Assembly (NCBI GenBank): GCA_025403435.1
Contig: CM046353.1
Span: 26,262,259 to 26,326,258, forward strand
Source: Artocarpus heterophyllus
Lineage: Eukaryota > Streptophyta > Magnoliopsida > Rosales > Moraceae
Length of the DNA: 64,000 bases
Direction of reading: 5' to 3'
The notes under the pieces: generated by a model
Databases searched by the model: none
Seen by the model: only the letters and a program-made list of their open reading frames with translations
What the model was told of the DNA's origin: nothing
Shown: positions 45,079 to 56,600 of the stretch, one piece after another
Position numbering within the stretch: position 1 is the stretch's first letter
How the letters are laid out: each line of letters begins with the position of its first letter
Position numbers and translations under genes: made by a program

Positions 45079-45957
45079 ATGTCTAAAAACGCTTTATCAT
45101 CGATACTTGACAAAAACCAATTAACCGGTGAGAACTATAACGATTGGAAACGGAACTTGGACATCGTCCTTTGCTTTGAGAAACTAAAATATATTCTGAC
45201 AACTCCTTGTCCTCCCGAGCCTACGAGAGACTCAAGTAATGAGCAATTCCAAGCATACGACTGCTGGAAAGATGCAAATGATCAGGCCCGCTGCTATGTT
45301 ATGGCCAGCATGAACAACGTGCTGCAGGCTCAACATCAGGATTATGAGACTGCGAAGTAGATCTTGGATAATCTTGAGGATATGTTCGGAGGCCAGGCTA
45401 TAACGAAGAGGCAAGGGGCGCTTCGAAAAGTGTTAAACTGTAGACAAAGACCGGGGACATATGTAAAGGAGCATATGATGTTGGTCATGGGTTACCTCGC
45501 TGAGGCTCAAACCAATGGAGCCGACATCGATGCTGAAACTCAGATGACTATGGTCTTTGAGACTCTATCTAACGAATTTATTCTGTTTAGAGCTACTTTT
45601 AATTTAAGCAATAGACGGGATATGACCTTAACAAAACTGATGAAACAGTTACAGGAGTTTGAACTGCTGATCAGGGAGTCTCCTGCTGGTGGTGAGGCCA
45701 ATATGGTAGCTGCTTCTAGTTCCAATCCTAACTCTAGGAATGGAAAGAAGCAACGGGCCAAGAGTGGGAAGTCTTCTATTCCTGCTGCTACCAAGAGCAA
45801 GAAGAAGAAGAAGAAGAACCCAAAGAAGCTTAAGTGCTTCTTCTGTGGTAAGGTCGGGCATATAAAGAAGCATTGCAAGGACTTCCTTTCCAAGGGAGGT
45901 AGGTGTGATCTTCTATATTTAGAAACTTGTTTGGTTGAGGAATCCTGTGACGTCTAG
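45079..45957 (+). pseudogene. E4 gag, one internal stop
   Basis: Starts at ATG 45079 (MSKNALSSILDKNQLTGENY), with the NYNDWKRNLDIVL motif typical of copia Gag near residues 20-32, then a retrotransposon-Gag (UBN2-like) region, a lysine-rich linker and an intact CX2CX4HX4C knuckle (CFFCGKVGHIKKHC) near 45838-45879. One stop, TAG at 45358-45360, interrupts it in frame, probably a Trp codon. A second TAG at 45955-45957 marks the boundary with protease and also looks like a changed Trp (DVWVIDS expected). Gag would be the capsid protein of a virus-like particle. Confidence 0.88.
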
Positions 45958-48900
45958 GTCATAGATTCCAGTGTGACTAATCATGTTTGTGTTTCTCTAC
46001 AGGGATTCAAAGAAACGAGAAGTCTACTTCGTGAAGACTTAACGCTTCGGATGGGCGATGGATCCTTGGTCTCAGCGGAAGCAGTGGGAGATGTCCATCT
46101 TTATTTTGATAATTATAGGAGTTTAATTTTGCGAGACTGTTTTTATGTTCCTAAATTTAAAAGGAATTTAATTTCTGTATCTTCTTTATTTAAAGACTCC
46201 TACGTGGTATCTTTTAAAGAAAAAGTGGTGATTCGTAAAAACAAATCTTTTATCTATTCTGGATGGATGCAAAAAAATCTATATTTTATCAAACTTATGA
46301 TGGACTTATTGCTTAATGCTGAGATAAATGATAATAACTCAAAAAGACCTAAAACTTCTCACTCTAATAAGACTTATCTTTGGCATTTGCGCCTTGGCCA
46401 TATTAACCTGAATAGGATTCAAAGGTTGGTAAGGGATGGACCTTTAAGTCACTTAAAGGTGGAATCTATACCTCAATGTGAATCTTGTTTGGAGGGTAAA
46501 ATGACCAAAAGACCATACGGGTCTAAGGGCAATAGGGCCAAAGGGGTTCTAGAACTTGTGCATAGTGATGTTTGCGGACCGATGAACATCCGAGCACGAG
46601 GAGGGTATGAGTACTTTGTCACTTTTATTGATGATTACTCAAGATATGGGTAGGAGTTTCGGGCTGAAGTGGAAAAGCAATTGGGTAGACCCATAAAGGC
46701 ACTTCGATCTGATCGAGGTGGGGAATACCTCTCTGATGAGTTCTTGGGACACTTGTTAGAGAATGGGATTTTATCCCATTTGACTACGCCGGGCACTCCG
46801 CAGCAGAATGGCGTAGCAGAGAAAAGGAATAGGACTTTGTTGGACATGATTCGGTCCCTGATGAGTTATTCATCATTGCCTTTTTCCTTTTGGGGATATG
46901 CACTACAAACCGCATGTTATCTTTTGAACAATGTGCCTTCAAAATCAGTCCCTAAAACTCCTCACGAGTTGTGGACAAGACGGAAGACATCCTTAAACCA
47001 TATTCGCATATGGGGATGTCCATCTCATGTCCTGTTTAAGGATCCGAATAAGTTGGAAGCACGTTCGGAAGTTTGCGTGTTTATTGGATATCCAAAAGGA
47101 ACTAAAGGGGTTATTTTTATAACCCAAAGGAAAATAAAGTCGTGGTTTCTACTAATGCAACTTTTCTTGAGGAGAGTTACATGGACGACTTTAAACCTCG
47201 AAGTAAAGTGGTGCTTGAGGAGTTAAGGGGTGATTCGTTCACTCCTGAAGGTTCCGAACGAAACCATTCCGATCGGTGTGGAAAAACCTAATGAACCTGA
47301 ACAACAACCTCAAGGGCTTCGGCGTAGTGGGAGGATCGGGCGTCAACCTGAAAGGTATATGTTCAATGGGGAGGTCTTTTTGGCTGAACCAGATGAACAT
47401 GGCAGGGATCCTTATACTTACACAGAAGCTATGGAGGATGTTGATTCAAGACTGTGGACAGAGGCCATGAACATAGAGATGAAGTCTATAGAGACTAATC
47501 AGGTCTAGGAGCTTGTGGATCTTCCCGAAGGGGTAAAACCCAGAGGGTGTAAGTGGATCTACAAGAGGAAAAGAGGAGTGGATGGAAAGGTCGAAACCTT
47601 TAAGGCTAGACTGGTAGCTAAGGGTTATACGCAAAAGGAAGGAATCGATTATGAGGAAACCTTTTCGCCTGTAGCCATGCTTAAGTCCATCCGGATCCTC
47701 TTGTCCATAGCTGCCGCTCTCGAGATTTGACAGATGGATGTCAAGACGGCTTTTCTAAATGGTTATCTTGATGAGTCCATTTATATGGAACAACCAGACG
47801 GGTTCAAGGTCGTGGGTCAAGAGGGATAAGGTTTGTAAGCTGCTAAAGTCAATTTATGGACTTAAGCAGGCTTCTCGTTCTTGGAACATAAGATTTGATC
47901 AAGTGATCAAGACTTATGGGTTCTCACAAAATGTTGATGAACCATGTGTTTACAAACACATAAGAATGGGAAGGTGGTTTTTCTACTGCTCTATGTAGAT
48001 GACATTCTGCTAATTGGCAATGACGTTGGGGCGTTGTCATCGGTCAAATTATGGTTGACCAAGCAGCTTGACATTGAAGGACTTAGGTGAGGCTAATTTT
48101 GTTCTCGGTATCCAGATCATTCGGGATAGGAAGAACAAAATGATAGCTTTGTCACAGGCCGGCTACATAGATAAAATTCTCAGGAGGTTTGCAATGCAGG
48201 ATTCCAAGAAAGGTGGGCAACCATCTAGGTCTGGAATTACTCTTTCTAAGAAAGACTCTCCAAAGTCTTATGAAGAAAGAGAATACATGAAGAAGGTGCC
48301 TTATGCTTCGGCAGTGGGTAGTCTCATGTATGCCATGCTTTGCACTCGACCGAATATTAGCTATGCGGTCGGGATTGTAAGTCGATTTCAAGCTGACCCA
48401 GGACCGAACCATTGGGTTGCGGTAAAGCATATTTTCAAGTACCTGAGAAAGACTCGAGGGTATATGCTTGTGTATTTGGGTGAGGACTTGACTCCTCTAG
48501 GATACATTGATTCAGATTTTCAATCCTGTCTGGATTCTAGGAAATCGACTTCGGGGTTTGTGTTTACTCTGGGTGGCGATGCCATCAGTTGGAGAAGTGC
48601 GAAGTAGGATTGCACTTCGGATTCAACGATGGAGGCCGAGTATGTGGCAGCTAGTGATGCTTCGAAAGAAGCAGTGTGGCTCCGCAAGTTCCTTAGGGAT
48701 CTTGAGGTAGTTCCTGGTATGGATAAAGCGGTATCACTGTACTGTGATAACAGTGCGGCGGTAGCTAATGCTAAGGAACCAAGATTTCACAAGAAGAGTA
48801 AACATATTGATCGGAAGTATCATGTGATAAAGGACTTCGTTGAGGGCGGGCATGTCACGGTGTGCAAGATCGCGTCAGAGGACAATTTAGCTTATCCATT

Positions 48901-48982
48901 TACGAAGACACTTACTGGGAGAGTCTTCGAGAGGCATGTGGAAGCTATGGGGATGCGAAATTTGTTGTATTTACTCACTTAG
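45958..48982 (+). pseudogene. E4 pol (protease, integrase, reverse transcriptase, RNase H), broken
   Basis: Protease near 45961 has DSSVTNH instead of DSGATNH. GAG-pre-integrase LWHLRLGH is near 46378-46401. The integrase core has [15 protein letters not shown] and NGVAEKRN, with all three catalytic residues, but a 45-bp in-frame deletion near 46651 creates TAG at the junction. A missing G near 47108 shifts the frame. TAG at 47506-47508 and TGA at 47728-47730 stand where Trp is expected. A frameshift near 47825 precedes the reverse transcriptase centre, YVDD at 47992-48003. TAG at 48605-48607 is a changed Gln (CAA in E3). RNase H motifs STMEAEYVA and YCDNSAAVANAK are intact, and the reading ends at 48982. 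Confidence 0.9.
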
Positions 48983-48986
48983 TGCA

Positions 48987-48996
48987 AGTGGGAGAT
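48987..48996 (+). other. E4 polypurine tract
   Basis: AGTGGGAGAT immediately before the 3' LTR, the same as in E3. Confidence 0.78.
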
Positions 48997-50436
48997 TGTT
49001 AGACATGTTTGTCCTAAGGAGTAAAAATGTAATACGTTTTTGGAGACATTTTTATCAATAAAGAATTTATTTATTTATATATACCAAATCTTGTCCTCTT
49101 TATGTTCATATTTGTTGAATGTATGATAAGCAAATAGTAGTCTGAGACTGTCAATCTAAACCTTAAGAATTGGGCATATGATGGGATGATTATGCGGAAG
49201 ACACGATTCTTAAGGTGACGGTCTAAAACATATGATCCGCAATCGAGGGAATAAAGTTGGGCGCTTTATTCATGTAAAGATTGTTATGTTGTCTATATCC
49301 CTTATGGGAGATGGTTTGTCTTGGCCATCGGAGTTGGACTCCGTGAATAGAAACATTGGCACATTGTCATGGGTGACGATGTGTTGGATCGGGACATAAA
49401 GTGAATTGGTTTGGATTAATAATTCTGTCTTGGCAAATCGATTCACTTTAGACAGTCATTTGTATTGTATCTTAATCTTGAGATGAATAGTGGGCCAGTT
49501 ATCTCGACTTGTGTCTTTTGATGTACCAATGGGTGACTCCCACATCTCTATAGTGGTTTGCATGCCGGTACGTTGGAGGCATGACTCTTGATAGCGTAGA
49601 CTTGTTATTCATAGATATGGAATCCATAGCTCCTCTTTAGGAGTAATGATATCCTCTTATATGCGTTGTCCTGTAATTGGAAAACTGGAGCGCTCAACCA
49701 TTTGGATACATAGGTGTAACCGAATGGTATACTATCTTTAAATGGTAAGTTTTCTAATGGTGAGACAATGGAACGTAAGATAGAAATAATCGGGAAGGTA
49801 AGACAAAACTTGTCCTTAAGCCGATTATGGATGATCATATGGGGATGCGATACACTATGATATGTCATGGAGACTTAGCTACACGAGCTTCGTAATTCTA
49901 TAAAGTTCAAGAGTGCAGCTCCAAGCTTTTAGTGGAGTAGCAGTTGGAGTTGATAATTGTGAAATATATATCTGGGATATTGGGTTTCATAATTATCATG
50001 AGCTTGAACTTTATAGGTCCAGTTTTGGTCCCCTTTGCTAGCTCACAAAATCCTGTTACGACACGGCGTGCTTTTCCAATAATTGGTGACTTATGTCGGA
50101 TTTATCAGATTGGTTTAAAATTTGTAAGAATCAAATAATTCATGTCTGTTTATCGGTTGAATTAATTTTGTAAGAAATTAGTTCAAGATAAACTTGTTGA
50201 ATTATTGCGATCAGATAATTCTTGTCTGTTTATCGGTTGTTTTAATTTTGGACAAAATTAGAACAGGATAAACTTATAGAATTATTGTGAATTGATTTAT
50301 TTTCTTAGAGATTATCTTGATAAAGTTTGTTTTGATCAGATAACTTCTCTATTGGGTTATTTGAATCAAAACTGAGACTTTATCCTTTAGAATCTCAGGT
50401 GGAAAATAAAAGATTCGCGGAGATTTTTTCTCGGGA

Positions 50437-50494
50437 GTTCGGCCTACCGGATGACGTGTTCGGCCTGCCGAACTGAATGTTCGGCCTGCCGATC
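50437..50494 (+). repeat. Phased palindrome array in the E4 3' LTR
   Basis: Three sites, centres about 50444, 50465 and 50486 (21 bp each). Between sites two and three the sequence differs from the 5' LTR (GAATG for GGCCTG), yet the third site itself is unchanged and spacing moves from 22 to 21. Distance to TATA (50612) is 126 bp. Confidence 0.86.
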
Positions 50495-50611
50495 AGCGGT
50501 AGATAAGATTACGTATTATCACACGGATCTTATCAGATATTGATCCGAACTTGATTCTGTTTCGAGTTTTTGAGACCTAATCTGATATGGACTGACCCCA
50601 GGACCAATAGG

Positions 50612-50620
50612 TATAAAAAG
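50612..50620 (+). promoter_or_regulatory. TATA box of the E4 3' LTR
   Basis: TATAAAAAG. From the 3' LTR it could drive read-out transcription into the flank at 51012 onward. Confidence 0.6.
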
Positions 50621-51011
50621 GGAGTGAGTCTCATGATTTACTTAGATCAATTTGAGAGATTAAGAGTGATACTCTTCTAGTGAGCATCTGAAAACTCCCT
50701 GAGAGCTTTTGTTCACAAATCACGAGCACTAGCTTTGGGTTCTCTCTGTTGGTTGGAAGGAGAGTCACCGGTGGATAAGCTGTACGTGTGAGCCCACACT
50801 CACACCGGTTGTGGATAGAGAATAGCAAAGAAGACCAGTTGGTTGAGGCTCTTCTGAAACGTTACTTCTCTACACAGGTTGCGGAGGTTCTTCGGCACAC
50901 TGAGGTTAGTAAGATCTATTTAATTTATACATATAACATGTCAAACTTGTGTTTTGGAAATTACTCTGTTGAAAAATATTTAAAATTCCGCTGCGCACTT
51001 TGTTTCCAACA

Positions 51012-51341
51012 TGTCTATGATAGGCTGCAAGGATCAAGCTCTCCCCACGTTTCTGTCCATGATTATAAGTGCTAGTAACCAGTTCGTGCTGATCGATCCC
51101 ATCAAACGAACGCTTGAAAACAAATCTAGACAACCCTAAACAATAAAATGTAATTTGGATACATATATTACATACAGGGTCAAGCTGATTGATCCAATCG
51201 AAGCCTTAATTCCATTTGTACATATTTTGCTATGTCGAATAACAGAGCCACTTCGTCCTATTTGGCTTGCTCTCATCGTAAGAATGGGCCATCATTTCGG
51301 GCCCGTAAACAATTTGGGCCTGACAAAATCATACCCTAACA
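51012..51341. mobile_element. LTR-like sequence, right part (split by E4)
   Basis: Continues 41064-41403 after the E4 target duplication and ends ATACCCTAACA. Contains no coding sequence. See the left part for the weak boundary evidence. Confidence 0.42.
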
Positions 51342-51349
51342 ATTAGCCC

Positions 51350-51360
51350 TGTTAGGCATA
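51350..51360 (+). mobile_element. E6: first 11 bp of an Angela-like 5' LTR
   Basis: TGTTAGGCATA equals the start of the Angela-like LTRs (TGTTAGACATG). The LTR resumes at 62237 after E5. The last five bases, GCATA, form the E5 target site. The left neighbour is not a polypurine tract, so this is a 5' or solo LTR. Confidence 0.8.
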
Positions 51361-51999
51361 TGTTGAGGGTGAGCTTGGTGCCACCGCCGAGGAAACAAAC
51401 TTTGGTGATTGGCTAAATAGCTCGGTAGAGCCCCCAGGGAGCACACTATCGACCCGACGCAACGTGCGCCCTATCTGAGGTGCTTTTCAGGGCCTCCAAG
51501 GCTGCACCCTAAGCAGGACGCCACCTCGGATCATGCACTAGCTAGGGTCAGATTAATCTCACTCATAGATAGACTGTTACTTGCCACTACAGGCTGACAA
51601 ACGACAGATAACTCACCATCTGATGGAATCCAATCCATCAACGGGGGGACGCGACACTTGTCACCTACTGCCTGACACACCTTGATGTGACACCCAAGTT
51701 GTGGGCAAAACCCACATGGCACCCGGTCCAAGTAGTAACCTATAAATATGATGCATTTATTACATTCTAGAAAGAGAGACTCCTTCCCACCTAACAAGCT
51801 CTCGTCCTCTGCCGAGCAACCCCTACCTTGAGCATCGTTGAGCCCTTATCCTTTGACTGAATCCTTACTCTAACCTTCGAAGCGCCCCTTCTCTTGTTGC
51901 AGGAACACCGGACCGAGCAGAGGCGAGCCGGGGAAGAGTCAGACCGTGTGCAGCTGCATGTGGTGTTGATCCGATGCCGGATCATGGTAAGCATCAACA
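51361..51999 (+). repeat. E5 5' LTR (639 bp)
   Basis: TGTTGAGGGTG...AGCATCAACA. TATA box TATAAATA at 51741-51748. A minus-strand 88-codon ORF is found in both LTRs but matches nothing I know. Confidence 0.92.
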
Positions 52000-52018
52000 T
52001 TTTGGTGCTAGAAGGAGG
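52000..52018 (+). other. E5 primer binding site region
   Basis: TTTTGGTGCTAGAAGGAGG follows the LTR directly, the position and style of primer sites in Tat elements. I cannot name the tRNA with certainty. Confidence 0.6.
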
Positions 52019-52067
52019 GTGCCTACGCCTTCACTCAACACCAGCCACCTTACCTTTGAGATCCGAG

Positions 52068-53672
52068 ATGGTGACACGAGGGAACGCTAGAGACGATGCT
52101 GCCTGACAGGAGGGGTCGGGCGTTGTAAGAAATTGACAGCCAAACACAGGAAGACCTAGGGGCCGCCCCCGGGCCACAAGATCCTAGTCCAGGGGGCAGG
52201 GAAGCACAGCCAGAGCTGAACAGGCAGAGGACCCTATGGCTCAGGATTCGATCAGAGAGCTTACGAATGCAGTTTGGATCCTAACTTAGCAGCTCGCCCA
52301 GCAGGCTTAACGCTAGGCTGCGCCTACCTTGCCACCTCTGGGCCCGGTTGACCAGGTCAGAGGTCAACTAGGACGGGATGCGGTCGACCGTGAAGAGACT
52401 GATTCTGAGCGCTCGATAGGGCCCACACGTGGTACCTCAGTCAAAAATCGATTGGTCCAAGAAGGCCATCTCGGCCCCTAAGCAGCACGAGCACCGTCTC
52501 CTCAAGGTTCCCGAGCCTTGGTATTTGACTGGCTCGGGTACCACGGGGAGGCACATCAAAATCGCCAGCCTAGGGCCAGGTGATCATGTCGAGGGTGGAG
52601 TACCCTATAGGGTCGAACTGCCCGAAGACACGAACAGTCGCCAGTTCCAGGTGCTACAACGGCAAATTGATGAAATTCGAAACAACCCCTTCGGCCTAGA
52701 TGAGACAGGTGCCTTAGATCCGCCTTTCCCGAACACCATCATGTGAGCCCCTATGCCGCCTAAGTTCAAAGTTCTACAGATCAAAGCCTATGACGGGACT
52801 GCGGATGCGAACAAGCATGTCGTGCTATTCCGAGGGCACATGCTCCTCCAAAATGCCAACAACGCAGCAATGTGCAAAGCCTTTTTGCTGACCCTGACTG
52901 GGCCTGCTCGACAATGGTTTCAAAGGCTTGAGCCATCTTCTATCTCTTCTTTTCAGCAGTGGCCGACGCCTTCTCGTCGACATTTTCTATGATAAAAGCA
53001 CGACAAAAAGAGATTACATATCTGTATGCCGTCAAACAAGGGGATGGCAATGTCTGAGATTACATCAACCGGTTCACCCGGGCAGCTCTAGAGGTCAAGT
53101 ACGTTGAAGACGAGACCCTCAAACACATTTTTGTAGGGGACCTCTACGACAAAAAACTGACCTGGTTGTTGGCCTTCAAGCAGCATAGCACCTTTTCACA
53201 AATGCTCGGCTATGCCCAGAGGTACGCTGACGCCGCTGAGTATATGAAAAGTCGCAAGGAAGAGGCCAGCCTAAGCGGGATGAAGAAGGATAAGAAACAA
53301 AAGAAGGCACTAGAGCAGAACGCTGTCGAACAGAGCAAGAAACAGAAGAAGGAGAAGAAATTCGAGAAGCCAAAGGTGCCGACCAGTAAGTTTCAAAGCT
53401 ACACGCCTTTGGTGGCAACCATCGACGAGGTGCTCACCTAGATAGGTAGCAGGAACCTACTGGTGCCACCACCCAAGCTCAGAGGCAGCAAGGCGAAGCA
53501 GGATCAAGCAAGGTATTGCGAGTTTCACAAGAATGTGGGGCACGAAACCCGTGAATGTATCCAATTAAAGGACCAAATTGAAAGGCTTGTCCGAGAAGGT
53601 CATTTAAGAGAATTTGTTGAGCGAGTTATAACCCCGGGTTCTACCTCGGGAAGAAATGATCTGCCTAGCTGA
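52068..53672 (+). pseudogene. E5 gag, degenerate
   Basis: An ATG at 52068 opens a short reading; the recognisable Gag core lies at 52429-53441, with PPKFKVLQIKAYDGTADANKH and GPARQWFQRLEP typical of the retrotransposon-Gag domain, a lysine-rich stretch around 53280-53370, and a CEFHKNVGHETREC-type zinc knuckle (CX2H style) near 53518-53560. There are several stops and at least two frameshifts (between 52068 and 52429, and between 52992 and 53040). Confidence 0.82.
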
Positions 53673-56600
53673 GATGTACCAAACCGCTCACAAACCGATG
53701 GTGGGAACACCTCAGAACCCCCAAACATCGTCCATACGATATTCGACGGGCCTATCACTAGGGACACATCGAGTGGGCGATGGTCGTACGTCAGAGAAAC
53801 TCGGCTGATCGAATGAGGCAAATTCATAAACATATCTGAGCATGTTAACCAAATATGTCACCAAGAAGATATCCTGATCACATTCACCGAGGAAGAAGTA
53901 GACTAGTTAATCCATCAGCACAATGACATTCTCATGTGCGAGCTGCCCATCGCCAATAACGTAGTGCGATGAGTTTTGATTGACAACGGTAGCTCAGCCG
54001 ACTTCCTCTTTAAACAAGCCGTTGATAGATTGAAAATCAGCAATTCCCCTTTGTTCCCCGTCTAGACCCTGCTTTATGGCTTCACGGGAGAACGTGTTCG
54101 AGCAGTGGGGAAAGTCAGCCTACCCGTGACTTTTGGAGAAGAAGCTGCTCGGATCACTCGAGTCATCGACTTTTTAGTCATCGACAAGTCGTCTCAATAC
54201 AACATCATCATCGGTTGCCCGACACAAAATGCATTGAAGGCCGTGGTCTTCACATATCACCTGGCCATGAAATTCCCAACTCAAGACGAGGTCAGAGTAA
54301 TTCGCTCATCCTAGAAGGATTTTTGAGCCTGCTACGCCAATGTCGTAAGGTCTGCGACGGCTCAACATTTAGGCGTCTCGGCTATCTTCATCGTTGATGA
54401 GGTGGACCTGTCCGTCAACCCGACACCTAAAATGTTGTCTGATCTCGACCCCAAACTGCCCAAGAAAGAGGTGAGGGCTACCCCGGTCGAGGACTTGGTG
54501 CCGTTCTCTTTAGACCCCACGAGGTCTGAACGCACCGTTTAACTCGGATCCCAGTTGAGACCTGAGATCCAGGCAGACCTGGAAAGGCTTCTTACTGAAT
54601 ATCAGGATGTGTTTGCGTGCTCCCATGAAGACATGCCAGGCATTAACCTGAGTGTAATCATTCATCGGCTCAACGTCTGACCCGACCATAGGCCGATGAT
54701 ACAAAAGAGAAGAGCCTTCAACCTGAAAAGGTACGCTGCTATAAATGAAGAAGTCCAAAAGCTCCTCAAGGCTGGTTTCATCAGGGAGGTTAAATATCCA
54801 GAGTGGTAGGCAAACGTCATTCTTGTCAAAAAGGCGAACAACAAATGGTGGGTTTGTATCGATTACACCGAACTTAACAAGGCCTGCCCGAAGGATTGCT
54901 TTCCACTTCCCTGGATAGATCAACTCGTCAGTGCCACTGCCAGCCACGAGCTCCTGAGCTTCATGGATGCCTATTCTGGGTATAATCAGATAAGGATGGC
55001 CGAGGAGGATCAAGCAAAGATAGCTTTTGTTACCTATCAGGGCTTATACTGCAATGTGGTGATGCCCTTCAGACTAAAGAATGCCAGCACTACATACCAG
55101 CACCTTGTCAATAAGATGTTTGCTCAGTTGATCGGCAAAACAATGGAGGTCTATGTGGACAACATGCTAGTAAAATCTATCCGAGCAGAAGACCACATGG
55201 TTGATCTCTGAGTAAGCTTTGATATTCTCCAGGAATATGGAATGAAACTAAACCCAGCGAAGTGTGCGTTTGGTGTGAGCTCGGGAAAATTCCTTATATT
55301 TTTGGTCAACCAACGAGGCATTGAGGTTAACCCAGCAAAGGCCCAAGCAATTATCGACATGCATTCTCCTCAGACTGTAAAGGATGTGCAATGGCTCACC
55401 GGCATGATAGCGGCTCTTTCGAGATTTGTCTCCCGGGCCACCGACAAGTGCCATCCATTTTTTAAGGCACTCAAGGGGAGGTTTGAATGGAGCAGGGAAT
55501 GTGAGGAAGCTTTTCAAAGCCTAAAGAAGTATTTAGCCACACCTTTGCTCCTATCCAAACCTTTGCTCGGTAAGGTTTCAACTACTTATGTAGCTGTGTC
55601 TGAGAAAGCCGTCAGCTCGGTCCTAGTCTAAGACGAAGATGGAGCACAAAAGCCTGTCTATTATACCAGCCATGCATTCTAGGGTGTCGAGGAATGGTAC
55701 CCGCCCCACGAGAAGTTGTCCTTTGCCTTAATCACTTCAGCTCGCAAGCTAATACCGTACTTCCAGGGCCACACCATAAAGGTCCCGACCAAGTTTCCTC
55801 TCCGGCAAGTACTACAGAGCCCTGAAGATATTGGGCCGCATGGCCAAATGGTCAGTAGAGCTTGGCTAGTACGATTTGCACTTTATACCAAGGGCGGCCA
55901 TCAAAGCACAAGCTCTGGCGGACTTCATTGCTAAATTCACGGATGCCAAACAAGCCACACCATTGGCCGAGAGTCATCCATTGAAGTGCCAGATGCTCCT
56001 AGCTGCAACGAGGATAGCACTACCTTGAAATCAGAATGGAGGCTTTATGTCGATAGATCTTCCTGTGTGAACGGATCAGGCACCGGGCTAATTTTAATAA
56101 GCCCAGATGGATACAAGGCGATCTACACTTTCTGATTTAATTTCAAGGCCTCCAACAATGAGGCAGAATACGAAGCTCTTCTGGCTGGACTTTGGATCGC
56201 CAGAGACCTCGGAGTAGACTGCATAATCATCCACAACGACTCTATGCTTGTCGTTCAACAAGTCACCAGGGGATTTCAGGCCCGAGCAGATTCTATGGCT
56301 ATGTATTTACAAGAAGTCAAGCAATTGCTCAGACAATTGAAATCCTACTCTTTCAAACAAATCCCTCGGTCAGAAAACTCAAAAGCCAATGCCCTTGCTC
56401 GACTAGCCTCGGGCCTTGGCGATAGCGACCTTACCTTGTTCCCCATTGAAAGGCTTGCCGAGCCCAGCATCGTCAAGGAAGTAGCAAGTGTAGCCAAGGA
56501 ACTCAAGACTACATGGATGGACCCAATCATCTGATACCTGACCACAACCGAATTGCCTGATGATCGAGAAGAGGCACGTCGGATACGCAACGGCTCGGCC

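Larger units (their letters stand above)
41404..51011 (+). mobile_element. E4: full-length Angela/BARE-like copia element
   Basis: A 9.6-kb element: 5' LTR 41404-43417, primer site, 1.65-kb leader, gag, pol, polypurine tract, 3' LTR 48997-51011. Flanks GGTCT (41399-41403) and TGTCT (51012-51016) fit a target duplication with one change. LTRs of 2014 and 2015 bp are about 98% alike by eye, so this is the youngest of the Angela-like copies that can be dated. Long LTRs, Gag type and domain order resemble the Angela/BARE group. Coding regions have about six in-frame stops and a few frameshifts, so it needs help in trans, if it moves at all. Confidence 0.94.
48997..51011 (+). repeat. E4 3' LTR (2015 bp)
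   Basis: TGTTAGACATG...TTTCCAACA, about 98% like the 5' LTR, with two single-base indels and a small cluster of changes around 50475-50520 next to the array. Confidence 0.94.

Noticed and set aside
45540..45893. Minus-strand ORFs inside E4 gag
   Set aside because: Reverse-strand reflections of the lysine-rich gag linker.
51531..51797. 88-codon minus-strand ORF in the E5 LTRs (also 61769-62035)
   Set aside because: Present in both LTRs because the LTRs are copies; no domain and no independent family member to compare.
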